8,186 nucleotides of DNA. It comes from an uncultured Pirellulaceae bacterium (GTDB lineage Bacteria; Planctomycetota; Planctomycetia; Pirellulales; Pirellulaceae). The translations under genes were made by a program, and so were the position numbers. The notes beneath the pieces were generated by a model. That model was not told where the DNA came from. It did no database searches and was given only the letters and a program-made list of their open reading frames with translations. Shown here one piece after another: positions 5,911 to 8,186 of this stretch. Positions within the stretch are counted from its first letter, which is position 1. Every line of letters starts with the position of its first letter. The stretch lies in the NCBI GenBank assembly GCA_947259675.1, contig CAMYNE010000042.1:16746-24931 (forward strand). The letters run 5' to 3'.

Positions 5911-6070
5911 GGTCGATAATTCCGACGTCAGAATTATCAATAAAGTCTCCCAGTTCAGTCGTCAATTTGGCGACCAAAACAGCGTCGACAGGTCGATAAT
6001 TCCGACGTCAGAATTATCAATAAAGTCTCCCAGTTCAGTCGTCAATTTGGCGACCAAAACAGCGTCGACA
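5911..6070. repeat. Exact 80-bp tandem duplication inside a coding sequence
   Basis: Bases 5911-5990 and 5991-6070 are identical by inspection over 80 positions, both starting GGTCGATAATTCCGACGTCA. Because 80 is not a multiple of three, the duplication shifts the reading frame of the minus-strand gene. Removing one copy restores an uninterrupted frame from 7443 to 5708 (1656 bases, 552 codons including the stop). The identity suggests a very recent event or an assembly artefact. Confidence 0.95.
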
Positions 6071-7443
6071 AGCGGTTTCAGCGATTCCGACTCCAAGGTG
6101 CGTTTGGCCGTGTAGGCGATGATTTTGACCTTGCGGCGAGAATTGTTCAAATGGTACGTGGGGATTTCAACTCGCGGCCCCAAGTCGATTTCGTCCTTAT
6201 CGCTTGAACTCTGGTTGGTGAGTTCCTCGGAACCTGGGAAACCGAGACCAATATTTCGTTTTGGCCGTCGGTTGCCACTATCAGCGTTGCCCTCTTTTTC
6301 AAGATCGACATCATCATACAGAATGTTAGTTGCGATTAGATTATCGAGTTTTTCCTTAAGGTCGACCGATTCGAACTCCAGCGAGTCCGCTACGAATTCC
6401 CCGACGAGCTTGGGGACATTGGCGACCTTTTGAGCATCGACTCCGGTGAGCTTCATCTTTCCAAGTGCGGCAATCGCATCAAACCGTAACCATTTTGACT
6501 CGTCTTTGTCGGCTGCGATCTTAACCAATTCATCGACAACAGCTTCAGATTGTCCTAGAAATCCAAGTACCTGAATGCATCGGCGTTTTAGCCAGTATTT
6601 TCCTTCCGGCGGCCAGTTATCTGAGCCCGTCCCTTGGCCTTGGACAATGGATAAAGCTTCATTGACGATCGAATTGACACCCGCCATTTGCGATTGAGTC
6701 CGCAGGTGATCGATCTCAGCATGTCGCTGGATCCCGGACAGCGCACCAATTTTTAGAACCAAGGGAACGTCGGATGTGAAAACCTGGGTCAGCACCCGCA
6801 GTGCATCGGCGGACGGTTGTGGAAGCGTATTCGTCCTTCGTGACGCGGGCGTGCTGTCGATCATTCCCAATGTCAAAACGGCATTCAAGCGAACAGCTCG
6901 GTCAAATTTGTCGCCGTTGACGATTGATTGCAGCACGGGCAGCGTTGTTTGAATGACTCGTTGCCGGGCTCCGCCCCGGACTTTTTCGGATAAGTAGTCG
7001 TCAATAAATTCTTCCCGAATTTCGCCAAGCGTGGCCAAGGTCTCTTTGTCTGTCTGCGTCATACGAGCGAAAACGTAACCTGGCATGAAGGCGTTGAACG
7101 TATTACGGACGGACGAAATATCACCGCTGCCCTCAAGCGCAAATTTGATCTGTTTTTCAGCGGCGCGAATTCTGTCCCTTACTTCTTTCACTTTGGCACG
7201 CCGCGCACGACTTTCCTCTTTTGTTTCCGAAGCCTTTTCCTGAAGTTCCAGCTTCTTCATGTCATAGGCGTCGGCAAATTTCATCGTTTGAACTTCTTCT
7301 GCTTGGGCAGCAGGTTGCTGAGCCGCAAGTGAAACGCACATTGACATCATCAAAATGCAGGAGGCCAATATCCAGGCACCGGCGATGATGATTTTTCGCC
7401 GTTTGGAATCGTCGATTGAAGTGAAACGAATCAGATTAGACAT
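5962..7443 (-). CDS. Secreted or anchored HEAT-repeat protein, C-terminus lost to frameshift
   Basis: I do not recognise a named family. As written the frame encodes 493 residues; with one copy of the 80-bp duplication removed it would be 551. Residues about 18-40 are a hydrophobic export or anchor segment ending in SLAAQQ, so the body is probably periplasmic or membrane-attached. Residues about 60-100 are charged and helical, possibly a coiled coil. Helical pairs resembling HEAT repeats appear near 181-197 (RAVRLNAVLTLGMID), 225-241 and 284-330 (LRFDAIAALGKM), which suggests a protein-binding scaffold. Residues about 375-425 are polar and likely disordered. After residue 485 the frame shifts and ends in STLFWSPN. 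The ATG at 7443 is chosen over one at 7479 because GGAGA stands just upstream. The gene is divergent from the exported-protein gene at 7795. Confidence 0.75.
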   Translation of the reverse strand: MSNLIRFTSIDDSKRRKIIIAGAWILASCILMMSMCVSLAAQQPAAQAEEVQTMKFADAYDMKKLELQEKASETKEESRARRAKVKEVRDRIRAAEKQIKFALEGSGDISSVRNTFNAFMPGYVFARMTQTDKETLATLGEIREEFIDDYLSEKVRGGARQRVIQTTLPVLQSIVNGDKFDRAVRLNAVLTLGMIDSTPASRRTNTLPQPSADALRVLTQVFTSDVPLVLKIGALSGIQRHAEIDHLRTQSQMAGVNSIVNEALSIVQGQGTGSDNWPPEGKYWLKRRCIQVLGFLGQSEAVVDELVKIAADKDESKWLRFDAIAALGKMKLTGVDAQKVANVPKLVGEFVADSLEFESVDLKEKLDNLIATNILYDDVDLEKEGNADSGNRRPKRNIGLGFPGSEELTNQSSSDKDEIDLGPRVEIPTYHLNNSRRKVKIIAYTAKRTLESESLKPLVDAVLVAKLTTELGDFIDNSDVGIIDLSTLFWSPN

Positions 7444-7447
7444 CGAA

Positions 7448-7452
7448 TCTCC
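7448..7452 (-). promoter_or_regulatory. Ribosome binding site deciding the HEAT-repeat gene start
   Basis: On the minus strand GGAGA precedes the ATG at 7443 with four bases between. The upstream in-frame ATG at 7479 has no purine-rich site, and starting there would put 12 extra polar residues before the export signal. Confidence 0.6.
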
Positions 7453-7567
7453 GTTGGCATTGCCGTCAAAGTGGTTCATGTAGCGGCACTTTGTCCGCCA
7501 TCGGTAATTGGGAAAGTATTTTCGGTCGCGAAGATTTAAGGAAAAGCTTCAAAAATTGCCCTTCTTC

Positions 7568-7597
7568 AGAATACTCATTCGCCCTCGGTAGTGTCAA
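7568..7597 (-). promoter_or_regulatory. Candidate sigma-70-type promoter for the HEAT-repeat gene
   Basis: On the minus strand a perfect TTGACA (-35, 7592-7597) is followed after 18 bases by TATTCT (-10, 7568-7573), which matches TATAAT at four of six positions. Transcription would start near 7560, giving a leader of roughly 115 bases before the ATG at 7443. Planctomycete housekeeping promoters are poorly defined, so this stays tentative. Confidence 0.3.
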
Positions 7598-7783
7598 TTT
7601 TTAAAGTGTTTTCACAAGTCACAAACACATTATTTCGCGAGATTAACGCCCTGATTCGGTTTGAAAGGCCCGATCCATCGAGATGGGGGGAATGGGCCAT
7701 AATTGGTGTACCAACAATATCCCGATATTCCGTATATTCAGTCCTCAGAGTGCAGTTATCGCTTTCACAAAATTCACTTTGCC

Positions 7784-7788
7784 AAGGA
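7784..7788 (+). promoter_or_regulatory. Ribosome binding site of the exported-protein gene
   Basis: AAGGA lies six bases upstream of the ATG at 7795. The ATG at 7788 is in another frame and stops after six codons. Confidence 0.6.
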
Positions 7789-7794
7789 TGCAAA

Positions 7795-8186
7795 ATGTTG
7801 TTTCTTGACTTGCTGTTTTCACGCTGGTGCTGCTGGAGTTGCGTCTGTGTCTTGATGTTGCCGGCGGCCGTTCAAGACTCGCAACCCAACACTCCTACGA
7901 CGAAACCGGACGCAGTTAGTTCCAACATTTCTGAGCTGTTGACCCCAAGTCGGCAGCTGCCTCAAGACAACAATCGCCTGTCATCGCTGCCGGTTGAACT
8001 GACAGAGGACGTAATTAACGAGATTAACGCGATTCGAAATCGACTTGGAGGGGGTGTGGCAAGTCGTCTTGAAGGGCTGATGCCGGGCCATCAAGAATCG
8101 CCTTTTTCCAGTAATCTTGCTGATTCGTCGAAATCGCCGACGAAGTTTCAAAAAAGCTATCAGCAACGCCCGCTTGAGGGGGAGTT
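7795..8186 (+). CDS. Exported protein of unknown function, 5' part only
   Basis: An open frame begins at the ATG at 7795 and runs to the window edge without a stop, giving about 130 residues. The first 26 residues are hydrophobic with four cysteines (12, 13, 16, 18) and end LPAAVQD, consistent with a Sec signal peptide cut near residue 26. A Thr/Pro/Ser-rich segment follows. Residues about 70-95 (TEDVINEINAIRNRLGGGV) look helical. The remaining visible part is polar and rich in Ser, Gln and Pro. I recognise no domain. The good ribosome binding site, signal peptide and long open frame support a real gene. It is divergently placed from the HEAT-repeat gene, so the two may share regulation or function, which is only suggestive. 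Confidence 0.65.
   Translation, partial: MLFLDLLFSRWCCWSCVCVLMLPAAVQDSQPNTPTTKPDAVSSNISELLTPSRQLPQDNNRLSSLPVELTEDVINEINAIRNRLGGGVASRLEGLMPGHQESPFSSNLADSSKSPTKFQKSYQQRPLEGE

Larger units (their letters stand above)
7444..7794. other. Divergent intergenic region
   Basis: These 351 bases separate the HEAT-repeat gene (minus) from the exported-protein gene (plus). They hold a candidate minus-strand promoter (7568-7597), a small hairpin (7667-7698), and ribosome binding sites at each end. A 72-codon minus-strand reading frame at 7575-7793 has no ribosome binding site or family resemblance, and I do not regard it as a gene. Confidence 0.6.

Noticed and set aside
7639..7650. CGAGATTAACGC shared with the coding region near 8029
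   Set aside because: A 12-base match without extension or symmetry; likely chance.

Overview
The window looks like chromosomal DNA from a planctomycete, most likely of the Pirellula/Rhodopirellula type. This is inferred from gene content and style: moderate GC, long spacers rich in palindromic repeats, a solitary ECF-type sigma factor, a stand-alone FHA protein, an unassigned secreted HEAT-repeat protein and a DUF6580 membrane protein. No rRNA, tRNA, CRISPR array, transposase or phage gene is visible.

Layout. 51-827 (+) is an FHA-domain protein with a long acidic disordered tail. 879-977 is an 86-bp palindrome followed by a T-run, which looks like its terminator. 1046-1687 (+) is an ECF-like sigma-70 factor. 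1690-1810 is a cluster of short degenerate repeats between convergent genes. 1816-3948 (-) is a bifunctional enoyl-CoA hydratase/3-hydroxyacyl-CoA dehydrogenase of fatty acid beta-oxidation. 4066-4485 (+) is a small lipoprotein with a transcobalamin-like DUF4430 domain. 4591-5196 (+) is a polytopic membrane protein of the DUF6580 putative-transporter family. 5187-5620 is a repeat island containing two copies related to the 879-964 palindrome and a 71-bp repeat family in facing orientations. 5708-7443 (-) is a secreted or anchored HEAT-repeat protein whose frame is broken by an exact 80-bp tandem duplication. 7795-8186 (+) is the start of a divergent exported protein that runs off the window.

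How the genes may work together. The window is mostly independent transcription units. The one suggestive functional pair is the DUF4430 lipoprotein and the DUF6580 membrane protein: a surface-anchored ligand-binding domain beside a small integral membrane protein resembling a vitamin-transporter substrate component. This could be an uptake system for a cobamide-like or other small ligand, but that is inference. The FHA and sigma genes are adjacent and co-oriented but separated by a strong hairpin, so they probably do not share a transcript.

The items most worth following up are the 80-bp frameshifting duplication (real mutation, switch or assembly error), the DUF4430/DUF6580 pair, and the repeat island, in which one element supplies the stop codon of the upstream gene.
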